A stretch of DNA of 64,000 bases, taken from the NCBI RefSeq assembly GCF_000936425.1, contig NZ_AVFK01000008.1, positions 124,001-188,000 on the forward strand. The letters are read 5' to 3'. A program made the position numbers and the translations under genes. This DNA comes from Skermanella aerolata KACC 11604. GTDB taxonomy: Bacteria; Pseudomonadota; Alphaproteobacteria; Azospirillales; Azospirillaceae. The notes beneath the pieces were generated by a model. It saw only the letters and a program-made list of their open reading frames with translations, was not told the DNA's origin and searched no databases. This document shows, one piece after another, positions 54,390 to 62,788 of the stretch. Numbering within the stretch: position 1 is the first letter of the stretch; each line of letters opens with the position of its first letter.

Positions 54390-55382
54390 TTCTCACCTCC
54401 TGTTCCTATTTTACAACAGTGGCGTGACCTTCTGGTTGCGGCGCCGGTGCTCTCGACATCGCGAAAACCTTCGGCCGAGTCGCTCGAAAAGCATGAGCGG
54501 TAGACGCTATGGCGATCTGATGGGAGTGCCGAATGGAGCGGAACGAGTACAGCTTGGGTGTGTTTGATAAACCACAGCGCATGGGAAGATACTGATTCAG
54601 GCTTCGATAGTCGCAGAAGCCTTGCTGCGTTGATGAGGACCCCCGGAAAACCAGGGAGAGCGCGCAAGTTCGCCACGTACAGGCGGTTCAGTGTCGTTAC
54701 GGAATGCGTCGACATTCCACCTGATGAAAATGCCGATGTAACTTCCACACTTGCTCAGACTCCACAGGTGCCCGAAACTCCTTGTTAACTAACTGCCACT
54801 TAACGTAACGATTAACCATCATGGTGTCTGAAAGGGTGACGGCTTGACGCAACGAACCGCAGACCATCACAGCTCCAGCCGGACCTCACGGTCCGACCGC
54901 CGCACTGAAGGTTTGCCGTCACGGCCTCGGTCCCCGCTACCCGACAGGCACCAAGAATGGCGTCGTGCAAGCAATAAAATCGCGCCCAAAAGCCGCAGTG
55001 CGGTATACTCCGTTTTGCCATCGAATTGTCAAACTGTACGGCAAGCATACGGGTATGATTTGGGCAGTGTGGCTGACATATCCTTTTCCAACGAATCCGG
55101 CTTCGGCCAACGCTGGCAATTTACGTACGGCGTCATAAATCTCTTTGAGACTAAGCTTATCGATTCGATGAACATGAACCGCCCATGCTCTAGGCTAAAT
55201 CGTTATGAAGCCGGAATGTCAGCGTGCCGGCCAAGTAGCGATATAGAAAAGGACAGCCTTAAAGTTCGGCGGGGAGGAGTGACTGCTTTCGTTGCCTGCG
55301 GCAGCCCTGGCGGAAAAATTTACCGATGAAGCCAGTCGAGCGCTGTAGGACCAATGGAGACCCTTTGAAAGAGGAGTGACCG
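54390..55382. other. Region of about 1 kb with no convincing gene
   Basis: Both strands contain only open frames with atypical residue composition and no ribosome site (for example 54335-54748 minus and 54844-55329 plus). The sequence is noticeably less GC-rich than the surroundings, especially 54780-55260. I see no tRNA, no rRNA, no clear terminator and no transposase remnant. It may hold the promoter and long leader of the prkA operon, or an unrecognised RNA. A GAGGAG site at its right end belongs to prkA. Confidence 0.5.
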
Positions 55383-57329
55383 ATGTTCCCGGCCGACGAC
55401 CTGTTCTCCCGTTACTCGCAAAACTATGAGGGTCGCAAAGAAGTAGAGATGACCCTCTTCGAGTACCTCGAAGCGTGCAAGAATGATCCTCTGATCTATG
55501 CCACGGCCGCCGAGCGACTTTTGGCCGCCATCGGTGAAGCGGAGGTTGTGGATACGGCGAAAGACCCGCGTCTTGGCCGCATCTTCATGAACCGCACGAT
55601 CAAGGTATATCCCGCTTTCAACGAATTCTACGGCATGGAAGAGACGATCGAGCGGATCGTCGGGTTCTTCCGGCATGCGGCCCAGGGTCTGGAAGAGCGT
55701 AAACAGATCCTGTATCTGCTGGGACCGGTCGGAGGCGGCAAGTCGTCGCTCGCCGAGCGTCTCAAGTCGTTGATGGAACGGCAGCCGATCTATGCGCTCA
55801 AGGCCGGCAAGGATGTCAGCCCGCTGTTCGAGAGCCCGCTCGGGCTGTTCGATCCCGAACAGATGGGTCCGGTGCTCGAAGACAAGTTCGGTATCCCGCG
55901 CCGCCGCCTGACCGGCTTGATGAGCCCCTGGGCGGTCAAGCGTCTCGACGAATTCGGCGGCGACATCTCCAAGTTCCGCGTCGTACGCCTGATGCCGTCG
56001 AAGCTGCGTCAAGTCGGCGTGTCGAAGACGGAGCCCGGCGACGAGAACAACCAGGATATCTCAAGCCTTGTCGGCAAGGTCGATATCCGCAAGCTCGAGA
56101 TGTTCAGCCAGAACGATCCCGACGCCTACAGCTTCTCCGGCGGCCTGAACCGGGCGACCCAGGGTATCCTGGAATTCGTCGAAATGTTCAAAGCGCCGAT
56201 CAAGATGCTGCATCCGTTGCTGACGGCGACCCAGGAAGGCAACTATGTCGGCACCGAGAACATCGGCGCCATGCCATTCCAGGGCGTGATCCTGGCCCAC
56301 TCCAACGAAGCGGAGTGGCAGACCTTCAAGAACAACAAGAACAACGAAGCTTTCATCGACCGCATCTGTGTCATCAAGGTGCCGTATTGCCTGCGGGTCA
56401 CCGAAGAACAGAGCATCTATCATAAGCTGATCCAGGGCAGCGACCTTGCGAACTCGCCCTGTGCGCCCGCTACTCTTCAGATGATGGCCCGATTCTCCGT
56501 CCTGTCCCGTCTGCGGGAACACGAGAACTCCGGCATCTATTCGAAGATGCGGATCTACGACGGCGAGACCCTGAAGGAAACGGACCCCAAGGCCCGCTCC
56601 ATGCAGGAATACCGCGACGCCGCCGGCGTCGACGAAGGCATGGAAGGCATCTCGACCCGTTTCGCCTTCAAGGTCTTGGCCGCCACCTTCAATTATGACA
56701 ATACGGAGATATCGGCGGACCCTGTCCACCTGATGTACATGCTTGAGCAGTCGATCAAGCGTGAACAGTTCCCCGAAGACACGGAAAAGCGTTATCTTGA
56801 GTTCATCAAGGGTGAACTGGCTCCCCGCTATGCCGAGTTCATCGGAAACGAGATCCAGAAGGCTTATCTGGAGTCGTATCACGATTACGGACAGAACATG
56901 TTCGACCGGTATGTCGATTATGCAGATGCCTGGATCGAGGATCAGGACTTCAAAGACCCCGATACCGGCCAGCTGATGAACCGCGACCTGTTGAACCAGG
57001 AACTGACGAAGATCGAGAAGCCTGCGGGTATCGCCAATCCCAAGGACTTCCGCAACGAAGTGGTGAAATTCGCCCTTCGTGCCCGGGCCAACAACGCCGG
57101 CCGCAACCCGCCATGGACTTCCTACGAGAAGATCCGCGAGGTGATCGAGCGGCGCATGTTCAGTCAGGTCGAAGACCTGCTGCCGGTCATCAGCTTCGGC
57201 AGCAAGAAAGACAGTGATACCGAGAAGAAGCACTCCGACTTCGTCGAACGCATGACCTCGCGTGGATACACCGAACGTCAGGTTCGCCGGCTGGTCGAGT
57301 GGTACATGAGAGTGAAGCAGGCCGGCTGA
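55383..57329 (+). CDS. prkA: PrkA-family serine protein kinase (YeaG type)
   Basis: The 648-residue cytoplasmic protein has an N-terminal AAA-like domain with Walker A LLGPVGGGKSSLAERL (about residues 118-133) and a C-terminal PrkA kinase-like region. PrkA/YeaG acts in nutrient-stress responses, including nitrogen limitation in E. coli. Length is standard. GAGGAG lies six bases before the ATG. It is followed by the YeaH and SpoVR genes, the conserved stress module. No -24/-12 promoter was recognised upstream. Confidence 0.95.
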   Translation: MFPADDLFSRYSQNYEGRKEVEMTLFEYLEACKNDPLIYATAAERLLAAIGEAEVVDTAKDPRLGRIFMNRTIKVYPAFNEFYGMEETIERIVGFFRHAAQGLEERKQILYLLGPVGGGKSSLAERLKSLMERQPIYALKAGKDVSPLFESPLGLFDPEQMGPVLEDKFGIPRRRLTGLMSPWAVKRLDEFGGDISKFRVVRLMPSKLRQVGVSKTEPGDENNQDISSLVGKVDIRKLEMFSQNDPDAYSFSGGLNRATQGILEFVEMFKAPIKMLHPLLTATQEGNYVGTENIGAMPFQGVILAHSNEAEWQTFKNNKNNEAFIDRICVIKVPYCLRVTEEQSIYHKLIQGSDLANSPCAPATLQMMARFSVLSRLREHENSGIYSKMRIYDGETLKETDPKARSMQEYRDAAGVDEGMEGISTRFAFKVLAATFNYDNTEISADPVHLMYMLEQSIKREQFPEDTEKRYLEFIKGELAPRYAEFIGNEIQKAYLESYHDYGQNMFDRYVDYADAWIEDQDFKDPDTGQLMNRDLLNQELTKIEKPAGIANPKDFRNEVVKFALRARANNAGRNPPWTSYEKIREVIERRMFSQVEDLLPVISFGSKKDSDTEKKHSDFVERMTSRGYTERQVRRLVEWYMRVKQAG

Positions 57330-57349
57330 CGGAAGGGAATATCGCTGAC

Positions 57350-58657
57350 ATGAACATCATTGACCGGCGCCTCAATCCCAAGGGCAAAAGCCTGGCAAAC
57401 CGCCAGCGCTTCCTGCGCCGCGCCAAGGAGCAGATCGTCAAGGCGGTGCGTGACAGCTCGGGCAAGCGCAACATCCAGGATATCGAGAACGGCGACAAGA
57501 TCTCGATATCCACGGGTGGCGTGCGGGAACCTTCGTTCCACCGCTCGGCCTCGGGCGGCCTGCGCGAGCATGTGGTGCCGGGCAACAAGGAGTTCGTCGA
57601 AGGCGATACCATTCCCAGGCCGGATGGTGGAGGCGGACGGGGCGGCTCGGAAGGCGCCCCGGACGGAGAAGGCGAGGATGACTTCCGGTTCGTCCTGAGC
57701 CGGGAGGAATTCCTCGACATCTTCATGGAAGACCTTGAGCTGCCGGATCTCGTGAAGCAGAAGATCAAGCAGACCGAGAGCTTTTCGCTTCATCGGGCAG
57801 GCTACAGTTCCAGCGGTTCGCCCAGCAACCTCAATCTGGTGCGCACGATGCGCAACAGCCTGTCGCGCCGCATCGCTCTCCGCCGGCCCAAGCCGGAGGA
57901 GATCGAGAGGCTTGAGCAGGAGATTTCGGACCTCGAGGCCAACGGCACCGACGACGACCGGCTGCTGGAACTTCGCGGCGAACTGGACCGCCAGATGCGG
58001 CGGAGCCGGCTGATCCCCTACCTCGACCCGGTCGACGTACGCTACAACCGGTTCGAACGCGTTCCTAGGCCGGTGGCCCAGGCGGTCATGTTCTGCCTGA
58101 TGGACGTTTCCGGTTCGATGACCGAGCATATGAAGGACCTCGCGAAGCGGTTCTTCATCCTGCTCTTCCTGTTCCTCAAGCGGCGTTACCGCCACGTCGA
58201 CATCGTCTTCATCCGGCACACCCACGAAGCCAAGGAAGTGGACGAGGAGACGTTCTTCTACAGTGCGGAAACCGGCGGCACCGTCGTTTCCACGGCGCTG
58301 GAGGAGATGAAGCGGATCATCGCCGACCGGTATCCCGAAGGCGACTGGAACATCTACGCGGCGCAGGCTTCGGACGGCGACAACATGTCCAACGACAATG
58401 CCAAGTCGGCGGCGTTGCTGGAGAACGTTATCCTGCCAATGTGCCAATACTTCGCTTATATTGAAGTAAGCCAGGATTACGAAGGCGGACTTGGCGGCGC
58501 GCTGGGGGCGACGCTCGGCCGGGAGACGGACCTGTGGCGGACCTACAAGCTGGTGGCGAAACCGGGAGCGCCGATCGCCATGCGGAAGGTCCGGACGCGT
58601 AGGGAAATCTTCCCCGTGTTCCGGGAGCTGTTTTCCCGCGAAACTGCGACGACGTAA
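57350..58657 (+). CDS. YeaH/YhbH family protein (DUF444)
   Basis: The 435-residue protein starts MNIIDRRLNPKGKSLANRQRFLRRAKEQI. It has a glycine-rich linker (PRPDGGGGRGGSEGAPDGEGEDD) and a C-terminal VWA-like region with AVMFCLMDVSGSMTEHMKDLAKRF, giving the DxSGS metal motif. It is the usual partner of PrkA and SpoVR in stress and sporulation loci; mechanism unknown. The ATG at 57350 follows the prkA stop by 20 bases. The stop lies within the first of three short tandem repeats. Confidence 0.94.
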   Translation: MNIIDRRLNPKGKSLANRQRFLRRAKEQIVKAVRDSSGKRNIQDIENGDKISISTGGVREPSFHRSASGGLREHVVPGNKEFVEGDTIPRPDGGGGRGGSEGAPDGEGEDDFRFVLSREEFLDIFMEDLELPDLVKQKIKQTESFSLHRAGYSSSGSPSNLNLVRTMRNSLSRRIALRRPKPEEIERLEQEISDLEANGTDDDRLLELRGELDRQMRRSRLIPYLDPVDVRYNRFERVPRPVAQAVMFCLMDVSGSMTEHMKDLAKRFFILLFLFLKRRYRHVDIVFIRHTHEAKEVDEETFFYSAETGGTVVSTALEEMKRIIADRYPEGDWNIYAAQASDGDNMSNDNAKSAALLENVILPMCQYFAYIEVSQDYEGGLGGALGATLGRETDLWRTYKLVAKPGAPIAMRKVRTRREIFPVFRELFSRETATT

Positions 58658-58700
58658 AACGGCGCCAGCGTAAAACGGCTCCAGTGTAAAATGGCGGTAG
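58653..58700. repeat. Three tandem 16-bp repeats between the YeaH and SpoVR genes
   Basis: CGTAAAACGGCGCCAG, CGTAAAACGGCTCCAG and TGTAAAATGGCGGTAG follow one another without gaps. The first two differ at one base, the third at several. The repeat begins at the stop codon of the YeaH gene. It has no obvious stem and is of unknown function; slippage between strains is likely. Confidence 0.75.
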
Positions 58701-58769
58701 TATAGACGGTCGCTCCAATGAGACGGTCACGTGACGGATAGTCTCCGAGGATTGCCAGAGGAACGGTAG

Positions 58770-60326
58770 ATGTCCATGCAGATGCTCGACAGCCCTAACC
58801 AGTTGATCTACGAAGGCGCCGATTGGGATTACGATAAGATCAAGCGCGCCTACGACGCGATCGAGCGGATCGCGTTCGACGAGATGGGACTGGATATCTA
58901 TCCGAACCAGATCGAGGTGATCACGGCCGAGCAGATGCTGGACGCCTACTCGTCCATCGGCATGCCGCTGATGTACAAGCACTGGTCGTTCGGCAAGCAT
59001 TTCGCGCAGGACGAGACCATGTACCGCAAGGGGCTGCGCGGTCTGGCCTATGAAATCGTGATCAACTCAAGTCCCTGCATCAGCTACATCATGGAAGAGA
59101 ATTCCATGACGATGCAGACGCTGGTGATCGCGCACGCGGCATTCGGCCACAATCATTTCTTCAAGAATAACAATCTCTTCCGCCAGTGGACCGACGCCAA
59201 GGGTATCCTGGACTATCTGGAGTTCGCCAAGACCTTCATCCTCAAATGCGAGGAGCGCTACGGTCATCAGGCGGTCGAGCGCACGCTGGACGCCGCCCAT
59301 GCGCTGATGAGCCATGGCGTCCACCGCTATCCGCGCAAGCAGCCGCTCGACCTTCGGGAAGAGCAGAAGCGTGAGGACGAGCGGCAGGAATATAACCGCA
59401 AGATGTACAACGACCTTTGGCGCACGGTTCCGACAAAGCCCGGCGTCAAGGAAGCCGTTTCGGCGGTCGAGAACCGCAAGGCGCTGCTGGCGCTGCCCGA
59501 GGAGAACATCCTCTATTTCCTGGAGAAGAAGGCGCCGCGCCTGCATCAGTGGCAGCGTGAAATCCTGCGCATCGTCCGCCGCGTTGCCCAGTACTTCTAT
59601 CCGCAGAAGCAGACCAAGCTGATGAACGAAGGGTGTGCCACATACACCCACTACTACATCATGAACCGTCTGCATCAGAAGGGACTGATGAGCGACGGTG
59701 CGTACCTGGAGTTCCTTCACTCCCATACCAGCGTCGTCTTCCAGCCGAATTTCGACGATCCTCGCTTCAGCGGGATCAACCCCTATGCCATCGGCTTTGC
59801 GATGATGGAGGATATCGAACGTATCGCCACCAAGCCGACCGACGAGGACCGCCAGTGGTTCCCCGATTTCGCCGGCAACGGCGATGCCATGGGGACGTTG
59901 CGGGAGGCCTGGGCCAATTTCCGCGACGAGAGCTTCGTTCTCCAGTACCTGAGCCCGCACCTGATGCGCAAGATGCGGATGTTCGAGGTCCGCAACGACG
60001 CCTCCGAGCCGGAAATGATGGTGGAGGCGATCCATAACGAGCGTGGTTACCGGAAGCTCCGCAAGGCGCTTGCCCGTCAGTACGACATCGGGTATCTCGA
60101 GCCGGACATCCAGATCGTGGATGTGGACTTGGCGGGCGACCGCAAGCTCATCCTTCAGCACCGGGTCATCAACCGGGTCCTGCTGGACGAGAGCGACGCT
60201 CGCGCCGTCCTGCGGCATATTGCCAACCTTTGGGGCTACGAGGTCATGCTGGTCGAGGTCGATGCGACCACCGACGCGGTCCTGAAGGAACACACCGTTT
60301 CCGCCAGTTCGCTTCTATTGAGTTGA
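58770..60326 (+). CDS. SpoVR family protein
   Basis: The 518-residue cytoplasmic protein has the family features: LIYEGADWDYDKIKRAYDAIERIAFDEMGLDIYPNQIEVITAEQMLDAYSS near the N-terminus, MPLMYKHWSFGKHF, NEGCATYTHYYIMNRL and GINPYAIGFAMMEDIERI. The His/Glu pattern (HWSFGKHF, AHAAFGHNHFF, NEGCATYTHY) suggests a metal site, but activity is unknown. Named for cortex formation in Bacillus, it occurs with PrkA and YeaH in non-sporulating bacteria, as here. The upstream gap holds the 16-base repeats and an AGAGGAAC ribosome region. Confidence 0.95.
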   Translation: MSMQMLDSPNQLIYEGADWDYDKIKRAYDAIERIAFDEMGLDIYPNQIEVITAEQMLDAYSSIGMPLMYKHWSFGKHFAQDETMYRKGLRGLAYEIVINSSPCISYIMEENSMTMQTLVIAHAAFGHNHFFKNNNLFRQWTDAKGILDYLEFAKTFILKCEERYGHQAVERTLDAAHALMSHGVHRYPRKQPLDLREEQKREDERQEYNRKMYNDLWRTVPTKPGVKEAVSAVENRKALLALPEENILYFLEKKAPRLHQWQREILRIVRRVAQYFYPQKQTKLMNEGCATYTHYYIMNRLHQKGLMSDGAYLEFLHSHTSVVFQPNFDDPRFSGINPYAIGFAMMEDIERIATKPTDEDRQWFPDFAGNGDAMGTLREAWANFRDESFVLQYLSPHLMRKMRMFEVRNDASEPEMMVEAIHNERGYRKLRKALARQYDIGYLEPDIQIVDVDLAGDRKLILQHRVINRVLLDESDARAVLRHIANLWGYEVMLVEVDATTDAVLKEHTVSASSLLLS

Positions 60327-60330
60327 GGTG

Positions 60331-61308
60331 ATGGGCGGACGTCTTGCGCTGGGAGCAGGCATGCTGCTTGGTCTTGCCTACGATAGTAACCGACGCGCCG
60401 CCCAAGCCGAACTGGACAACCCACCGATCGGCAGGATGATCGACCTGTCCGACGGTTCCAGGCTTCACTATGTCGAGCGCGGCTCCGGTCCGCCCGTCCT
60501 GCTGATCCACGGCGCCTTGATGCAGGCCGAAGACATGGCGATGTCCCTGCTTGGCCCGTTATCGGCAAATTATCGCACGATCGTCATCGACAGGCCGGGG
60601 CACGGATACAGCACGCGTCCCGCTCAGTTCGTATCGACCACTTCCGCGTCGATGGCCGGGCAAGCCCGGATGATCCACGAGGCCATGGGCTTGCTCGGCG
60701 TCGAGAAGCCGATCATCGTCGGCCACTCCCTCGGCGGAACCGTTGCGCTGGCTTATGCCGTCCAATTCCCTGAACATGTCGGCGGCATCGTATCGCTAGC
60801 CGGCTACTGCTTCCCGACACCCCGTTTTGATCTGATGCCGATCATGTTGAACGGCGTTCCCATGGTCGGGCCGATCAGCGCGCATACGATGTCGGCGGAC
60901 TTCGGGCGGATGTACCTGTCGGCGATGATCGACCGGATCTTCTCGCCCGATCCCGTCCCGGACTATTTCCAGGAGCGCTTTCCCGGTGGCATGCTGCTGC
61001 GGCCTAAACAACTTTGCTCGAATGGCGAGGATTTCTCCGCCATGGTCGCAGGTGCCGCCTCCATGTACCACCGCTATCCTCAGATCCAAGTCCCTGTTGC
61101 AATCTTGTCGGGATCCGAAGACAGGATCGTCTGGCCGCAATACCATGCGAAGCCTTTGCACAAGATCGTAAGAGGATCGACGCTGGAACTACTGCCCGGG
61201 GTGGGGCACATGCTGCATCATGCCCGGACCGATGCGGTTGTCGCTGCCATCCACCGGATAGCCGAGCGGATAGATGAGCGGGTCGGGAAGCTGGGTCTTA
61301 CCGGTTGA
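60331..61308 (+). CDS. Alpha/beta hydrolase, possibly membrane-bound
   Basis: This hydrolase of about 325 residues has a hydrophobic N-terminal stretch (LALGAGMLLGLAY), then the alpha/beta fold core: PVLLIHGALMQAEDM with the oxyanion HG, nucleophile elbow IVGHSLGGTVAL (Ser in GHSLGG), a late aspartate in SGSEDRIVWPQYH and histidine in GVGHMLHHA. The substrate is unknown. It begins four bases after the SpoVR stop, so it is probably part of the same operon and stress response. The start is the ATG at 60331; a GTG one codon earlier is possible. Confidence 0.9.
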   Translation: MGGRLALGAGMLLGLAYDSNRRAAQAELDNPPIGRMIDLSDGSRLHYVERGSGPPVLLIHGALMQAEDMAMSLLGPLSANYRTIVIDRPGHGYSTRPAQFVSTTSASMAGQARMIHEAMGLLGVEKPIIVGHSLGGTVALAYAVQFPEHVGGIVSLAGYCFPTPRFDLMPIMLNGVPMVGPISAHTMSADFGRMYLSAMIDRIFSPDPVPDYFQERFPGGMLLRPKQLCSNGEDFSAMVAGAASMYHRYPQIQVPVAILSGSEDRIVWPQYHAKPLHKIVRGSTLELLPGVGHMLHHARTDAVVAAIHRIAERIDERVGKLGLTG

Positions 61309-61311
61309 GCC

Positions 61312-61350
61312 GCTTCGGCCAGCCCCGCATTCACTGGCCGAAGCTTTCCT
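61312..61350 (+). terminator. Rho-independent terminator of the prkA operon
   Basis: GCTTCGGCCAG and CTGGCCGAAGC form a perfect 11-base stem with an 11-base loop, followed by TTTCCT. It lies just after the hydrolase stop and could also serve the facing DUF2934 gene. Confidence 0.65.
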
Positions 61351-61367
61351 GACATCAGCGATAAGGT

Positions 61368-61667
61368 CTAGACGCCACTGCCCTTCTGGTTCTCTGCCTC
61401 GGCTTCCGCCGCTTGGCTGCCGAACTGGTCGGCGTCGGTACCTTCCGTGCTTCCGGTGGAAACTCCTCGCAGGGCGTCGGCTGCTTCGGTCAGGTTGTTC
61501 GGCACGGTGTCGCCGTCGGCGCCGGAATCCAGCTGGGTGCCGCTCTGGTCCGGGTTGCCGCCAAGCTCGCGAACTGCCTGATCCCAATGGTCCTGTTCTC
61601 TGCCTTCAGGCTGGCCTTCCTGTTGCCAAAGCTCATAAGCCCGCTGTTTGATGCGCTCTAGGTCCAT
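61368..61667 (-). CDS. DUF2934 domain protein
   Basis: The 99-residue protein has the short DUF2934 motif at its N-terminus (RIKQRAYELWQQEGQPEGREQDHWDQAVREL). It is followed by a polar, probably disordered tail rich in Gly, Asp, Thr and Ala (SGTQLDSGADGDTVPNN...GSQAAEAEAENQKGSGV). DUF2934 proteins are common in stress-related islands of alphaproteobacteria, with unknown function. It converges on the prkA operon, sharing its hairpin. Confidence 0.85.
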   Translation of the reverse strand: MDLERIKQRAYELWQQEGQPEGREQDHWDQAVRELGGNPDQSGTQLDSGADGDTVPNNLTEAADALRGVSTGSTEGTDADQFGSQAAEAEAENQKGSGV

Positions 61668-61864
61668 CGTGCTTTCCTAGGTCGGAGGGGTGGGTGGGAT
61701 GGGGTCAAACACATCCCGCGGATTGCTTTAAGTCAACAGGAGTCCCCGATATTCATCCCTGGCGGATCGACACAAATCGCCGGGCAAAGATCGCACTGGA
61801 TCGAGACCAGGGTTTGGGAGGATGATCGGGTCGGAGTTGTTCGGCCAATGGGGAGGGAAAATCA

Positions 61865-61966
61865 ATGAAGCCCGTCAAGAAGCGCCGCTCCGGCATCGAT
61901 CCGTTGTTTTTGATCCTAGGCGGTGCCCTGCTGCTGATGGTGATCCTGCTCAGCCTTAGCCGGTAA
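61865..61966 (+). CDS. 33-residue single-pass membrane protein
   Basis: This very short gene encodes MKPVKKRRSGIDPLFLILGG followed by ALLLMVILLSLSR: a basic cytoplasmic N-terminus and one hydrophobic helix of about 19 residues. A GGAGGG ribosome site lies seven bases before the ATG, which supports expression. It resembles the many small membrane proteins that modulate larger partners; the partner is unknown. The flanks 61668-61864 and 61967-62134 hold no other gene. Confidence 0.65.
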   Translation: MKPVKKRRSGIDPLFLILGGALLLMVILLSLSR

Positions 61967-62134
61967 GTCGTCACCGTTCATGGTCGCGGTGTATGATTGC
62001 GAGCACAGTTTGTCGCATCGCAAGAAGTTGAGGCGAGGCATAGAGTCTGCTGTGGCACGGTAAAAACAAGGACTGCCCACTCAGGGGTCCGACGCTGCCG
62101 GATCGTCCTGTCACGGACAGGAAGGAGATTTTCC

Positions 62135-62677
62135 ATGGCATCTTCTCTCATCACGACCATCAACGAAGAACACCGCACGATCGCCAAGCTGCTTCATTTG
62201 ATCGACCGCCAGGTGATGCTGTTCGCGGAGTCGGTTTCGCCCGATCTCGACCTGCTGCACTTGATCATGGAGTACACCCAGAGCTTCCCCGACCTTTACC
62301 ATCACCCCAAGGAAGATGCGATCTTCGTCAAGCTGAAGGAGCGCGAACCGGCGATGGCGAGTCAGATCGACACCCTGCTCGAAGATCACCGCAACATGCA
62401 CCAGATCAGCAGCAAGTTCGCCAATCTGGTCGAGCAATTGATCGGCGACGCGACCATGCCACGCGAAGTCTTCATCAAGGCTGCGGTCGACTATGTCGAT
62501 TTCCAGCGCAATCACATGATGCGGGAGGTCGGAGACGTGCTTCCCGCAGCGATGCGAGTCCTGTCGGCGGCGGACTGGGCGGAACTGGAGGCGAACGCCG
62601 AGGAAGGCCACGATCCGCTGGAAGGTGGCAAAGAGCATTTCCAGAGACTTTCGGCATTGCTCCTGAGCGAAGCCTGA
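62135..62677 (+). CDS. Hemerythrin HHE domain protein
   Basis: The 180-residue four-helix protein has the di-iron ligand pattern: EEHRTIAKLLHLID, YHHPKEDAIFVKL, EDHRNMHQIS and QRNHMMREVGDVLP. Such proteins bind oxygen, nitric oxide or iron, and homologues such as YtfE repair damaged iron-sulfur centres. The protein lacks YtfE's N-terminal ScdA domain. The ATG at 62135 has AAGGAG eight bases before it. An NsrR-like regulator gene follows on the same strand, which suggests a nitrosative-stress role. Confidence 0.88.
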   Translation: MASSLITTINEEHRTIAKLLHLIDRQVMLFAESVSPDLDLLHLIMEYTQSFPDLYHHPKEDAIFVKLKEREPAMASQIDTLLEDHRNMHQISSKFANLVEQLIGDATMPREVFIKAAVDYVDFQRNHMMREVGDVLPAAMRVLSAADWAELEANAEEGHDPLEGGKEHFQRLSALLLSEA

Positions 62678-62690
62678 CGCGGAGCTAGCG

Positions 62691-62730
62691 CTGCGGAGTA
62701 GGGGGGGGGCGATACAAACCTACTCCGCAG
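62691..62730. repeat. 12-bp inverted repeat with a nine-G run in the loop
   Basis: CTGCGGAGTAGG (62691-62702) and CCTACTCCGCAG (62719-62730) are perfect complements around a 16-base loop. The run of nine G at 62701-62709 straddles the stem and loop. No T-run follows, so it is not a standard terminator. It lies between the hemerythrin stop and the Rrf2 regulator start. Confidence 0.65.
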
Positions 62731-62788
62731 CCTTCGGGAAACATATATACAGGGCGCATTATTTGTTGCCGAGGGCACGGAGAGCGCC

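Noticed and set aside
54539-54563. GGAAC-N17-GTT, an EcfG-like promoter pattern
   Set aside because: It matches the motif only loosely and no gene starts within a reasonable distance downstream.
54335-54748. 137-codon minus-strand frame in the empty region
   Set aside because: No ribosome site, no domain, overlaps the start of the small proline-rich gene; residue composition is random-looking.
54844-55329. 161-codon plus-strand frame starting with TTG before prkA
   Set aside because: TTG start without ribosome site, Ser/Arg-rich random composition and no recognisable motif. Could be a remnant, but not supported as a gene.
55383-60326. PrkA-YeaH-SpoVR as a new sporulation system
   Set aside because: The three genes are a known stress module common in non-sporulating Proteobacteria; no other sporulation gene is present.
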